From Patiria pectinifera (Eukaryota > Echinodermata > Asteroidea > Valvatida > Asterinidae): DNA of 64,000 nucleotides. The DNA lies in contig CM057138.1 in NCBI GenBank assembly GCA_029964075.1, positions 11,960,932-12,024,931 of the forward strand, written 5' to 3'. Position 1 is the stretch's first letter. Every line of letters starts with the position of its first letter. A model generated the notes under the pieces. That model was not told the DNA's origin, did no database searches, and saw nothing but the letters and a program-made list of their open reading frames with translations. A program made the translations under genes and the position numbers. This document shows positions 34,931 through 46,419 of this stretch, one piece after another.

Positions 34931-34936
34931 AATAAA
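34931..34936 (+). terminator. Polyadenylation signal AATAAA of the small gene
   Basis: AATAAA 54 bp downstream of the TAG stop. Expected cleavage is about 10-30 bp further on, near 34950. Confidence 0.45.
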
Positions 34937-35026
34937 TACCGATGGTTGGTTGCATTTTATAATCCCCCTTTAAATCAGAAACAAATCGCCTTTTTACAAT
35001 CGTCAGTCTTTCGATTATTAAACTTA

Positions 35027-35517
35027 TTGTACATTAGCCTTGACCAAGGCTATCAGCTTGTTCCCGCTACCGCACACCGCGCGCGCAGCGACACAATGTT
35101 GTACTATACCGTTAGCTCCAACGACCCTTGCGTGTGCTTTGTGTGCATGTACATGTACGTACGCCCCACACACACTTCCGCAAACAGCCGTACAGTAAGT
35201 CGAGGCGACACAATGTTGTACTATACCGTTACCCCCAACGACCCTTGCGTGTGCTTTGTGTGCATGTACGTACGCCCCACACACACTTCCGCAAACAGCC
35301 GTACAGTAAGTCGAGGCGGAAGATACGACTTATTGTACGGCTGTTTGCGGAAGTGTGTGTGGGGCGTACGTACATGCAAACAAAGCACACGCAAGGGTCG
35401 TTGAGGCTAACGGTATAGTACAACTAGTGATTGTGTCGCGGCGCGTGCGGTGTGCGGTAGCGGGAACAAGCTCGTATGGGAACAAGCTGATAGCCTTGGT
35501 CAAGGCTAATTGTACAT
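35027..35517. mobile_element. Foldback element with internal direct duplication
   Basis: The outer ends read TTGTACATTAGCCTTGACC and, inverted, GGTCAAGGCTAATTGTACA. The left arm contains a block of about 115 bp (ACACAATGTTGTACTATACC through ACAGTAAGTCGAGGCG) occurring twice in tandem; the right arm carries one inverted copy. Within the ends AGCCTTGACCAAGGCT is itself a palindrome. No transposase. Confidence 0.8.
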
Positions 35518-36160
35518 ATAACAAGTACAAAGTGGAACAACCCACTGCAGCCGAGTAGGTGCCTACGTATAGCCATCTTCACACGTTACCCGTCGTGCAC
35601 CAAGGCCGCACCGGTACCTTGAGAGTACAGAAAACGAAAAGGAATGGGGCGTGATCTAAATAAATGAGCGAACAATATGCAAATCAGACGCATGCGCAAC
35701 AGCGAATGCAAAGCTGTAATACTTGAGTTGTATGAATTCAATATATATCCAAGTAAATAACCAGGTGGAGCCCATTTCATGAAACTTTACGCAATGGCAT
35801 ACCTTCACAATTTACTGCGTAAGTTGCGTAAGTTTCCATGAATATGATCTCGCTGCGCCATGTTGTTTTTCCATCATGCCTTGCGCGATCTTAACGTCAG
35901 TGAAGGAACGCACATGCGTCCATGACATATTCCACGACAGTTTCATGGTGAGAAACTCTGCAACTGGCGCAACAAACTATGGCGTTACTTGCACTATCAT
36001 TTCAGATTGAGTAAGTTGTGGCGTGGCGACTGAAGATGACCTTTTTAAAATAGCAAATCGTGATCATCGCGCGTGGAGCCTAGCATTTAACTTATCAAAG
36101 TATCAGCTTAATTTCAATTTACCTGTGACGAATGTTCGAGTTTCCGCATGATTCCTACAG
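35518..36160. other. Non-coding sequence downstream of the small gene
   Basis: No protein-like frame. It leads into a candidate alternative splice acceptor at 36160. Confidence 0.4.
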
Positions 36161-36189
36161 GTGGAGGTGGTTCATCGACTGTTTTGTAG
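36161..36189 (+). CDS. Candidate alternative terminal exon of the small gene
   Basis: The acceptor GATTCCTACAG| is followed by GTGGAGGTGGTTCATCG. Entered in phase 1 from the exon at 30269 it encodes GGGGSSTVL then TAG at 36187-36189. Like the exon at 34831 it starts with glycines and stops quickly, which is why I link it. It needs transcript evidence. Confidence 0.25.
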
Positions 36190-36397
36190 CCGAACAAAGT
36201 TATGCACAAACAGCCGTCGTAATTTTGTGTGGCTATTATCCTCGCCCAAGATGTTTCCTTTATCTAAAGCGGTGTGCAATGACCCATGTTTCATGAAATC
36301 GATAGTTAATTTATTACGCAGCCGCACAACTTGTTGCGTGAATCCTACACATGGCATAAGTTACGCAATATTTTGTGAAATTGGCTGCAGGTATGGT

Positions 36398-36805
36398 AGC
36401 AGGGGCGGATCCAGGAATTTTTGCGGGGTTAGGATCATCAGCAAATCCATGCTGAAATCTAGACAGGTTTTTTTTTCTCCGGACACGAATTGGCATCCGT
36501 AAAATCAATAGATGGGGTGGGAGGGAAACGGGAGCCTTATACCATACTTTCAATGAGGGCGCTGTTCACAACCGACGATCGGTAACACTATTATACAGAA
36601 TAGTTTAGAAATACCCCATTACAAAGCTGGCTTTGTCCGAATGTTGTACACAGGAGGATATTATTACAGTTACAACAGGATATTTTGGGGGCGGCAGAAC
36701 GGGGCGGGGGTGGGGTGTCACATTATTTTTAAGGTATTTCTATAAAAAAAAATAAGACAGAGATTGGGGGTAAGACCTCCCCCCCCCCGGATCCGCGCCT
36801 GGGTA
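36398..36805. mobile_element. MITE-like element bounded by GGGGCGGATCC ends
   Basis: The left end GCAGGGGCGGATCCAGG and the inverted right end CCCCGGATCCGCGCCTGG lie about 400 bp apart with C/G runs beside the right end. Only the ends pair well; no coding sequence. Confidence 0.45.
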
Positions 36806-37343
36806 TTAAGGTGATGCTTACATCACCCCAATGACAAGGTTCTGTTTGGAATATTAACCATCATTATAAGAAGGTGTTTCCTTCCGTTTTTTTAATTAAC
36901 ATTTTTATGTGACAGCTAAAAATAGACTATCCACTTCTTGTCTCGCCAAGTCGTGGCATGCGCCAACAGTTTCATATACAATGCAGCGACTGACTAATCT
37001 TTCAATAATACATGGTCACTTTTTTTTCAAAATAGTTCCCTTGTACACGGGCAGTAGACTGCGTATCTAGTCTCATTGGTGATGATTTGCAATAATATTA
37101 TATGTATTTATTTTTACCTGAATAAAGGATACTGATTATTACTTGGGTAAATCCAATGGTTTTGCTGTTTTTAGGTTTCGTGGGAATGTTTCATTGCAAT
37201 GGAGAATTCCACAACAGGCAGTATAGAAGACAGTTAAGATTGTCCTGATAATACCAAAGACTGTGTTTTGCCATGTAATCATTTTATTACAATCCCTTTG
37301 TATGATATTTAAATGGTAATTTTTCCTTTACCTTTTATTTCAG

Positions 37344-37430
37344 ATTGAATTCAGCTCTTTGAAATCAATTATTATATGGAGCCGAAAGAAGCGAATGCAG
37401 GACAGATGAGTTTCAAGTAGTTTCAATCTG
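37344..37430 (+). other. Possible further 3' exon
   Basis: A strong acceptor (TTTTCCTTTACCTTTTATTTCAG) precedes ATTGAATTCAGC. In phase 1 it would add one residue (Asp) and stop at once, so it would serve as a 3' untranslated exon. AATAAA occurs far downstream near 39135. Speculative. Confidence 0.15.
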
Positions 37431-37518
37431 ATTCCAGGATAAAATCCCGAGATTCTTCATCAATCACTCTTAGTTTTAATAACGAAAATACGAATTTAAA
37501 ACAAAATCATAATTAGTA

Positions 37519-37683
37519 TTTCGCCGCTTTGACCTACTATCTAGCCGCGGCGACTTAATATCTCGCCACGGCGACTTAATATCTCGCCGGGGCGAAAAAA
37601 AGGTCGCCACGGAGAGTTACTTTTTCAGCGATAGAAACTCGCCGCGGTGAGACAGTAAGAGATGGTGAGTCTCCGCGGCGAAA
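37519..37683. repeat. Compact foldback with GCCGCGGCGA motifs
   Basis: TTTCGCCGCTTTGACC near 37519 pairs with the inverted TCTCCGCGGCGAAA near 37669. Between them TCGCCNCGGCGACTTAATATC recurs with its inverse. About 165 bp, no coding sequence. Confidence 0.55.
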
Positions 37684-39474
37684 TGCCAATTTAGATTGTT
37701 TTTTTAAATTGCTTGAGGTCCTTCAACACTTAGATAGAGACGGGCGCTGAACGTCCTTGACTAAATAATAGCTATTAACAATCTGATAAACACATTCAGA
37801 GATGATAATAGATAATGCTCACTTCGAAATAGTTTGATTTAGTTTGATTCTAAAAAGTTAGGAGAGCCTTTGCTTTTTTCTTTTTCTATTAATCCATCCA
37901 ATGAAAATCCATCAAACGTATAACTGTATTGCTTTGTATAACCCTATCGGACCGGTGGGGTATAGGGTGCATGTGTCCCCCCCCCCAAAAAACTTCTTAG
38001 CTCGAGCTCTAGAACGATTAAATTGATCGGCATGACAAAATTAGTGACTTTTCCTTACCTTCATCGGTGATGAATATGGTACATGCCAAAATGGAGCCTG
38101 TAGGATCTCAATGGTTGCCATGCCAACCGTCGTAAAAACACTAGTATTCATATTGCATTTGGTCAGTTTTGTATAAAAACATGGAAATAAGCATTTTGTA
38201 AGTAAACCATTTCCGTGCCCGAACCAACCAACTATCCACTTTAGACTAAATACCGTGGTCACGTGACCAACTGCAATGCATGCATGGAATCCAATATCGC
38301 CGCCATCAGCACCAAAAGCCGCTTTTAATTTTCAAAGTTTATGCAAAAGTTTCTTCTTCTTCCCCCTTTTTTTGGGGTGGTGCTTCTTTTATACAGTTCT
38401 TGCATGGTTAAATATTAAGCAATGCAGGTATTTCATCAGAGCTGAGTTAAGTTGACAAAAAAAAATCAAATTTACGACAAATGACGATGTTGCCTCCATA
38501 TGGGTATAGCGTCCTCTAGCGGTATATTTGCATTCCAAAAGTTGTGTAATCGGATGCCTATTGACCAAAAGAATGTTTTTAAGCAACCTTGATATAACAA
38601 GAAAAGTTTGAATGTTTAAATTATGCCATATACGTACTGTTTAAGACCAAGAATGGGCACAAGACAGTAAAACGTCCTCTTTTTGTCACTGAGGCGCAAC
38701 CAGACGAAATCACCTTGTAGATTATCGGTCAACCAACATTCCTGCAAAATTTAAAGAAGGTCGGCTGTCAAATATGAAAACAAAAATGGGAACACCATGT
38801 GCCCTCCTCCCGGTCCCGAAAAAATCCAAATAAATCATCCTAGTACTAGTAGAGTAAAAGCATGAACCATTTTCAGAGCAGGCTGTCTTATTTTAGAACT
38901 AGTTTGATGTATTTAAGTACAAGTGATATTGAGGCAAAGCAGATTTAACATTTTGTGTGCGTTGTTGTATTGTACTTGGTCCATTTACATGTTGGTTTGG
39001 CAATAGTTCTTGCTTTAAAATTTTCAAAGAAGCTAAAATTGGGTTCAAGAAATCCTTTTGCCTCTACAACCATCGGCACCTCTGACTATCTCACGTTGCA
39101 TCTAATGTAATGACATGCTATTTGTTAGTTTGCTTTCAATAAATGCTATTGAATTAAACATTGAAACGTTTTCACAGCTGTTTAGTGCTTTTCTGTGGTG
39201 GACATTGATTTTGTTCACATAATCATGATCAGGAGGGTTGTTACTGTAAAAAGTATTGCCGCTTGGGTAATTAGCAATTTGCCATCTAGGTTATTATATA
39301 ATGTTACTTCAAATGGTGCCTCCTCCTTGTGGGGTCACTTTTAATACTGTATTTGATCAACATGTCGAGACTTTTTAAAAGGATTCAAGGATACAGATTC
39401 GGAAACTATTAAACTCAGCCAACCACCATTATGGCTTTATGGTTTCCGTATGAGATAATGCAACTTCAATTTTG
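37684..39474. other. Non-coding sequence with a possible transcript 3' end
   Basis: No coding frame recognised. 38720-38760 (GTCAACCAACATTCNTGC) resembles 21100-21120, a dispersed repeat. CAATAAATG near 39135 followed by a GT-rich stretch near 39190 could be a polyadenylation site on the plus strand. Confidence 0.35.
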
Positions 39475-41190
39475 ACAACAGTTATATCAAGCAAACAATG
39501 AAATTCTGCATTGTCATAACGGAACATTTTGTATGTTATTTTCATATGACCCAGTTAAGACTCTCTCATCATATCCTGTTACTAGCGACAAGACGGATCA
39601 GAGTAGATCATTATAAAAATTTAATTATACACACCATATAGAAACTGATGACCTCTATTAGTGATGCTTTTCATCAGAGCAATGAGGTGTTCGTCATGCT
39701 CCCGCTCCGTCCGACCGTCATCGGCGATTCCAACACATTCAGGCACCTGGCTTTTTATGATGCGGTCCATTCATTATAATATTGCATCACTGATAAGCCG
39801 AAAGGTAGGCGACGAGCGCAGTAGCGGCCATATGGTGTTTTAAATTTAGTCAGCTACTTGAATTCCTTTACAAGAATATCCTTTACAAGAATATCCTGCT
39901 TTGCCTGTGTAAATTCTGAATTAACCTCTTCGAGAGGGGATCTTATATGGACACCGTTTTAAGAAGTTGCTTTGGATCGAGACACAGCCCGAGTGAGCCG
40001 TCTTTTTTGAACAGCTGTTGTTAATCGAGCTGCACCAGTCCGAGTGTTGGGAGGTCCTTCTTACGACCAAGTCTTTCTCCCTTTTGCTCAGCTCGGCTTG
40101 CAATTTGGGTTTGATGTGAACGCTGCATTTTCGTGGTGGGTCTTTCTAGGGTTGAGCATCTAGCTTGAGGAGTAGGCGAATGCGCACCTTAAAGTTACCC
40201 AGGGTATGTCAAACTGTATTGGGTACCGTTCCCGCAGGTCTTGTTTGTCCTCACCGGAGTGTTAGGATCATCCGTCGGTTCTTGTGGGGGCCCTGGCGGT
40301 ACCTGAGGCTGTGGGACATGTGTGCCAGTATGGATCGTCACCACCAAGTCTAGGGTGCGGTTTTTAGGGAGCCAAGCAATAACAGGATCTGGCTCGTCTA
40401 CCACAAATAACTTCTCACGACTCCAGTCATTCTGCTTTTCCATGTAAACACAAAGGTGTATGTAGCCGTGGCAGGTGATTTCGGATGTATGCCTTAGGAT
40501 TGGTTTGGATGGGAAGAGTTGGTTTCTGTACTTGTCTCATTTTAGGCGCGTGATGCGAACTGGTAAGGTATTGGCACTCTCCCCTTTGTCAATGAACGTG
40601 ATGGTGGTGTTGCCCGAGACGATTGGGACACATCACAATATGTCATCTAGTCTGGTAAAGGCCTCGGCTGGTCCACGTCGGTGCTTGTTGTGCACACGTC
40701 AGATACTGATAAGGTAGTGGAGCTGAATGTTTCGGACGGCAAATCAACTACAGCTTGGTCATCCTCAAGGTACTCTTGTTCTTACTGCTACATGTGAGGT
40801 ATCTGTCTTTGGAACCGCTTCCGCTATGGGAGAGGCTACGATTACTAGCCTTTCTGGATGCACTCTGCGGCCGTCGGCGTCCCTTGCTATGTCATTTGCT
40901 TTAAGAGCGCCCTCGTCGCCGAGTTCGGTTTTTCGGCAATATTGTGTCCTTGCTACCGCAGACTTTGCACGTGTCACAGTAGGAAGCCTGCTCGGTGGTT
41001 TCGCTTGAGAGTGTCTGCAGGCACTGGTTACTGGCAGCCATGGCCTCATGGTGGCGCCCCTCCTCGAGCATTGCTTCATAATTACAACCAAGGGCCTTTT
41101 CAAGCAGCTCTGACGAAATGGCTCTAGTGGTGTAGATGCAATAACTAGCTCAACTACTCGTTCATTGAGTTCTGCCAGCAACACGTTGCA
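39475..41190 (-). pseudogene. Ty3/Gypsy retrotransposon remnant, copy 2 (gag, middle region, RT)
   Basis: Read on the minus strand from 41190 down: a gag tail (LEKALGCNYEAMLEEGR, then YCDTCKVCGSKDT); a region near 40590 with a LPVRITRL stretch where the protease and linker should be; DGSLGLCLDPKQLLKT near 39954-40016, matching the first conserved block of Ty3/Gypsy RT (LRICLDPKDLNK); and VPECVGIADD with GRTEREHDEHL near 39660-39760, the catalytic box region. The block between the two RT motifs is too short, and past it the frame runs into sequence with no polymerase motifs, so part of RT and all of RNase H and integrase are absent. Stops and frameshifts throughout. Confidence 0.75.
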
Positions 41191-43760
41191 ATGACTGGCC
41201 TAATATCCCTAAACCTATTTGCAAATTCGTCAAGCGTCTTCATTTTGTTTTTGTCAGTAATGCATAAGTTTAAGCCTAATGATACGGACATTTACATTTG
41301 ATCCATGACTGGTCTTTAAAAACTGCCCACAGTTTATTTGGCTTTGCAAGGTCTTCTTGTGATAGGCCGAACGCAATAAGGCGTCGTCTCAAACCCTCTG
41401 TGTCAACAGCAATCTTGGTCTTTATTGTCACCTTTTCTGGCGGGCCAATATTGTCCTGCGTTCACAGGATCAAGCGTTCCAAAAAGATTAATTCTTCCGC
41501 CAAGTCTTTAGCCTAGCAGTGCCAGTTCATTTCAGGATATCAGACCATGTTGCTTGGTTTCGGCTACAACTATAGCACATTTTAGTATGCAGAGTATGAC
41601 AGACAGGGTGATCTACCTTGCTGTTGCTTTGACTACAATGATTAAGTATGTGCAGTGTTGTTACATACTCAACTTTAACTTAGTCATTGGTGTTGTCCGT
41701 GCAAAATTTGGCATCGAAATCAGATTTACACTGTAGCGTTGCACGCAGAGGAGAATGGCTTTATAATAATTCAAAAAACCTTAAGTCTATACAACTCTGA
41801 CAACTTTATATACAGACGTATTAAACAGCGATAGTTCAAACTGATATAACTTACAACATGTACACAGTGAATTGTGACACCCGTTCAGTTTTTTTGCCGT
41901 GTAATTGATTGAGGTAGTACTGCTATAATCGGGTCATCTGAATGCACGTACGTACCAGTTGGAAGAATTATCCGGCGAGGTCGCTGGCAGGATAGGCGGT
42001 GCTCTTGGAGTGCAGTGATGTCACACACTGTCGACTGGGAAGGTGTGGTTTTTCTTGCGTTGCTATGCTGATGGCGCCGTCTTCACGAATTAGGTGCAGC
42101 GCCGGTGAATGACAGGAGTGCAGATGTCCACGAGAGGTCATGCCAATCAAGGAGTTTTTGTTTCGGCAGTGGGATGCTGATTCAGATCATCGATGGCTTT
42201 CTGGTATTGCGATGTGCCGTGTTGCAAGTCGATGCGTGCTGGAGCACCCCACCGCAAACATTGTATGTCTGCCATGCGTGCAGCGCACAATATAGTTCAG
42301 TTCGGTGGTTATGTGCACTCGACGCGTATCGCGGGTGCATGTACAGCACATGAGTACGTACAATGCACGTTGCCGTGGCTGTGGTCGTGTGGTGAGTTTG
42401 CTTAGCCTGACGGTCGGGTGGGAGTTTTCTGTATATGCCGCAAAAACGGGCCATTCTTGGAACGCCGATCATCAAAAGACAGTCCAAGCGGTGTTTATAG
42501 ACGAAAATCCGGTCCTTTGGCACGTACCGTTGCCACCATATGGATCGAGGCTGAACCACCCCAATAAGATGAAGCATACAGTAGGATGGATGGACAGGGG
42601 ATGTGTACAGTTGTTTTATTTGACCTCTTACTTTTCTCGACATTTCTGCCTGTCCGGGTCGTAATTGTGACGTCATTTTAACATAAACCAAGCCCACTGC
42701 ACATGGAGAAGCTTAATCGCCCAAAATAAATTATCTGGATAACGCTTTAGCGTGTCATGTAATAATACACTCAACCAAAATAGAAAGTCCCCCTAAATAC
42801 TTTGTTTTCTAATTAAAAAAATACAGAGCACCTGTCGCTCAAATAATGACTAATCATGACATAAATTCCTTAGCAATCCAGTCATACTCTTTATTGGCCC
42901 AAAACAGTGACAATGTGTACGAAAGTATGCCATTTATGACAAGTAATGGCATGAAAATGTTTGTAGGGGTGGTCCTTGGTAAAAGTACAAATCGATTAGA
43001 CTTTGGAAGTCTGGATCTAGCATTTGCAAAAAGGATTCTTCACCATTTATGCGATTATTTTTGGGGGGTGTACAGGCAATATGGCGTGGAATTGTTTAGC
43101 ATTGGCACAGGTTTGCGCTCTCTGAGTGCTTTCTAGTTTTTTGCTGCGGTATACATTGAAGGCCTTCGCAATAAGTGTACCGAACTCGTGTTCCTTGGGA
43201 GCCTCCCCATTATATCATACACCTATTCTGATCCTGTACAACAACGCCACTGGTCCCATAAAATCAGTTGTATTGTAGTATCTTTTAGCAGAATTTTCAG
43301 AATCTTGTCAAGAGATGAAGAGTGCTTTGCTTCTTATAACGGGACGAATCATCTTTCTTGAAGATGAACTGTTTGTGCTCAATATCAACATTTTAGCTTT
43401 TTCCCAACGAATTCTGAACTTTGAGTGTTTTATTCCAAAAAAGTTGACTTTTCTGCGTTGGTTGTCTGCAACCCAAAATGTATTTTCCCTATTGCCCTTC
43501 CGTAGAAAATCAGATCCGGCCTTTGAGTAGTGTAGTTGGGCCGCAAATATTTCGAATTTCAAGATTTTTTCAAGCTAACAATGGGCTGATTGTTTAGAAA
43601 GATGTCTCATTCGAAAGTGAATAACTATTGAAAGAAAAAAAGGTAGGTTAGGAGACTGGAGACAAGTCTACAATCGTTGATTAATGTTCCTTTAATTAAT
43701 TATTGTTCACAAATTACAATAATGAGGACAATAATTAGGTTTGTGTGCCGTAGAGCAGCC
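41191..43760. other. Non-coding sequence
   Basis: A 171-codon minus-strand frame at 42182-42697 (starting at a GTG) overlaps a 119-codon plus-strand frame. Neither shows a domain or splice support, and their CAC/TGC-rich composition looks like a repeat. No other feature is recognised. Confidence 0.35.
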
Positions 43761-43779
43761 TACGATGGACAACTGAGTT

Positions 43780-44230
43780 GACCACGCCAGCTGAAAAATG
43801 GCGTCCCCCATGGCTTCGTCCTAGCCCCCTACTCCTGAACATCTACATCCATGACCTACCTTATACCACCTCCTGGAAGTATGGATATTCTGACGACCTT
43901 GCCATTCTGATGGTCATGAAGCATTGGGATAGAGTTGAGGACGCACTCAGCAAGGACATGCACACTCTCACCACCTACTTTTAGCAATGGAGGTTGAAAC
44001 TATTAAGGCAAGATCATGTCTGCATCTTTCTAGCTGAACAACGTGGAGGCCTAGCGTGAGCCGAACATCAACATCATCTATCAACAACTGATGCCTCGCC
44101 TTCCAAGCAACACCAACATATCTGAGAGTGAAGCTGGATAGCATACACGCTCATAATCGACAACATCTCTCGAGCCTCCATGACAAAGTGACTGACAGGG
44201 GGGTACTTATTCGCTGCCTTTCTGGAACTG
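43780..44230 (+). pseudogene. Jockey-like LINE remnant, RT part
   Basis: Same family as the LINE at 26847-29940. The frame reads NIYIHDLPYTTSWKYGYSDD then LAILM, with YSDD in place of YADD, followed by TLTTYF, a TAG stop and WRLKL. Further on, PSNTNISESEAG-type decay of the downstream block is visible. Stops and frameshifts make it dead. Confidence 0.8.
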
Positions 44231-44244
44231 TGGTGAAATTATTT

Positions 44245-44555
44245 TGAGGGGCCTATATTTTTACGAAGCAATAATAATCAATAGAGGGCGCTAACTAACA
44301 CAACCAGTCAGTCCGACGTCACGAGCTCTAAAAATTAAATGTGCATCATGCAGACGGGCCGAGGTCACCGGGTCAGGCCACATGTGGCCGGCACTTTGGG
44401 AGGAAGTTGTTGTTTGGGGAGTAGGCCTGAGAACTAAATAACGTGTTTTGAATCTTTGTTAAGGTTGTAGAAAAAATTGGAAAAATAAACCCTCGAAGAA
44501 GAAACAGTGGCTTCGTGTTTTTGTTCGAGTCAGCGATTCTAATTTGTTGGGATAA
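44245..44555 (+). mobile_element. Possible solo LTR inserted in the LINE remnant
   Basis: Begins TGAGGGGCC and contains GGGAGGAAGTTGTTGTTTGG, AATAAA at 44484-44489 and GGCTTCGTGTTTTTG, an arrangement like the R region of Ty3/Gypsy LTRs. It lies between two parts of one LINE remnant, so it is an insertion. I could not define matching ends or a target duplication. Confidence 0.25.
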
Positions 44556-44692
44556 TTAGATGCAAACCTGCACTTCGCGTCACAGCGTTTTACAACAGAA
44601 CCGGCTGGGGAGCCAGCGCTATGCAATATTGCGCACATCTTCACTAGCTTTAGTGTACGCTTTAGTATAGGAGCTAAACATATGGTTTAATT

Positions 44693-45116
44693 CGCGATTA
44701 TAATGATAACCCGCCGCACTGATACCTGCCGCCGCGAGTGGGCGCTATCACGACCAACCAATGTCGCCGAAGAACCTGTCCAAGCAACGTGTAGGCCAAC
44801 TCCTAAAATCTCCCCCAGAAAAATGGGGGGAAACTAGTGCGCATTTTCTGTCCCACACATACCACAGTGAAGTTGCACAAACGTATTGCTGCATCTTTCA
44901 CATTAATGGAAGAAATTTGAGAGCTTGCTTTGGAACTACTATGAATTAATTTGTTTGAATGCGCGCTGCATCATATTAGGCCAAACAGGTGTGAGCGCAT
45001 TACACAACCAGTAGGATCTGGCCTACACGTTGTTCCGACGGAGTCGTGGGTAATATTGATTGGTCGTGATAGTGCCCTCTCGCGGCGGCGGGTTATCGCT
45101 GCGGCTGATTATCGCG
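44693..45116. mobile_element. MITE, 424 bp, with about 100 bp inverted arms
   Basis: The left end CGCGATTATAATGATAACCC and the inverted right end CGCGATAATCAGCCGCAGCG share GATAACCCGCCGC, GCGCTATCACGACCAACCAAT and CAACGTGTAGGCCA in both arms. No coding capacity. It also lies inside the LINE remnant. Confidence 0.75.
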
Positions 45117-45159
45117 TACAATAACAACGTCTAGCCCCTAAACTATGTCCGCTCCCGCA

Positions 45160-45235
45160 AAGTACTGGGAACCTATGTGGTGTAGAAATGCCCACACCAA
45201 GCTTGTCGATACTGGACTTCGCAAAACCTTTCGTA
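45160..45235 (+). pseudogene. Jockey-like LINE remnant, continuation after insertions
   Basis: The frame reads YWEPMWCRNAHTKLVDTGLR then KTFRT, aligning with YCAPVWCRSTHTKKLDITLN in the LINE at 26847. It is the continuation of 43780-44230, displaced by the LTR-like and MITE insertions. Confidence 0.75.
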
Positions 45236-45236
45236 C

Positions 45237-46236
45237 AAATTTGAACTTAACTTTGTTCGGATTATTCACAGTACTTTTTAAGTACATGTATATACATTTG
45301 TAGTGAAATTAATTCATAAGTATACTTAAATTTGTTTTGTTTTACATAAGTTGTATTACCATAGCCTCGCCTAGCAGATATAAAATTACAAACTAAACCA
45401 TGGTCAACAAAATAGAGGATATAAAATTCCAAAACGTATGCGATGACCAAGCGTTCAGCGGATGAGCCATCGCAATGAACCCATGATGATCCCTAATAGG
45501 ACTCTTCAGGGATCTCGGCGTTCCCGGCCAATACACACTTTCTTCCCTATCCATCCATATAACCCCGGAGGGCAAGGCACTATGTCAAAGCAAAGAGCTA
45601 GGGAGTAACAAGGCGGCACCCTAAGCCCTAATCCTCCGAGTGACCGCATGCCTTGAACCTGTACGAAGATGCACAACCTGGACTTCGCAGACAGTCCCAG
45701 CATACTGCAGCAGCGCTTAACGATGAAGCTAAGGTACTGTTACTTTACAACGGGAAATTAAATCTCTTAAAGTAAATGACTGAACGCGTACGTTAAAAAC
45801 CAAAAAGACACAAGTGGTAGTCGAACCCGCTAGGTATAGGCTATTCGGCTACCTTGTAGTTCTTTTCAAAAACAATTTTTTTTGCATAGGCGAGGAAACG
45901 CGCCGGGAAGATTACTAGGTCCATTTGCTCTATGGACAAAAACAAGTCGAATTTTTTTTAGGGAATATTGAACCCACTGTGCTTTATTTGTTTAGAAGTT
46001 GTATACCGCAGCCATTTAATACTCTTTGTATCTCGACGCACACAAATTCTCACCTCCATCTACAACTTCTTCGACTTTCTGGCCTACGGATATCTTAAAA
46101 AGACAAACTAATGATTTTTAAAATTGGTTTGTCAACACTGCCTCCATCGTCTGTCCGCAAATACCTCTCCAGATCGGGCCTTTAATCTGTTTGCTGTTCC
46201 CAACAGTCCTTTTTCGGATGTTATGAAACATCATTT
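45237..46236. other. Non-coding sequence
   Basis: No gene or element ends recognised. Minus-strand frames at 45393-45703 have no recognisable motif. Confidence 0.4.
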
Positions 46237-46419
46237 TTGTTAAATAATATCGACAAGGCAACCAACAGTATACGTTCTCAACCTAAATTCTATAAAATAG
46301 AAGATGCAGATTTAGGAAAAAGTAAAAGAGCAGAACTAAATTGGCATAAGACAGTACAAATCAGTCAAAGCACCGTAAAATTAATTAAACATCAAGCTGA
46401 GTCATCTAATTTAGAATGA
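46237..46419 (+). other. Coding-like open frame of 60 codons, unidentified
   Basis: Reads NNIDKATNSIRSQPKFYKIE, then DADLGKSKRAELNWHKTVQ and ISQSTVKLIKHQAESSNLE to a TGA. The balanced, charged composition and lack of low-complexity sequence look protein-like. There is no good ATG (the frame opens at TTG), and CCCAACAG upstream near 46205 could be an acceptor. Family unknown; it may be an exon or a transposon fragment. Confidence 0.2.

Noticed and set aside
42182-42697. 171-codon minus-strand frame overlapping a 119-codon plus-strand frame
   Set aside because: Both strands are open, the minus frame starts at GTG, and the composition is His/Thr/Cys-rich like translated repeat; no domain motif.
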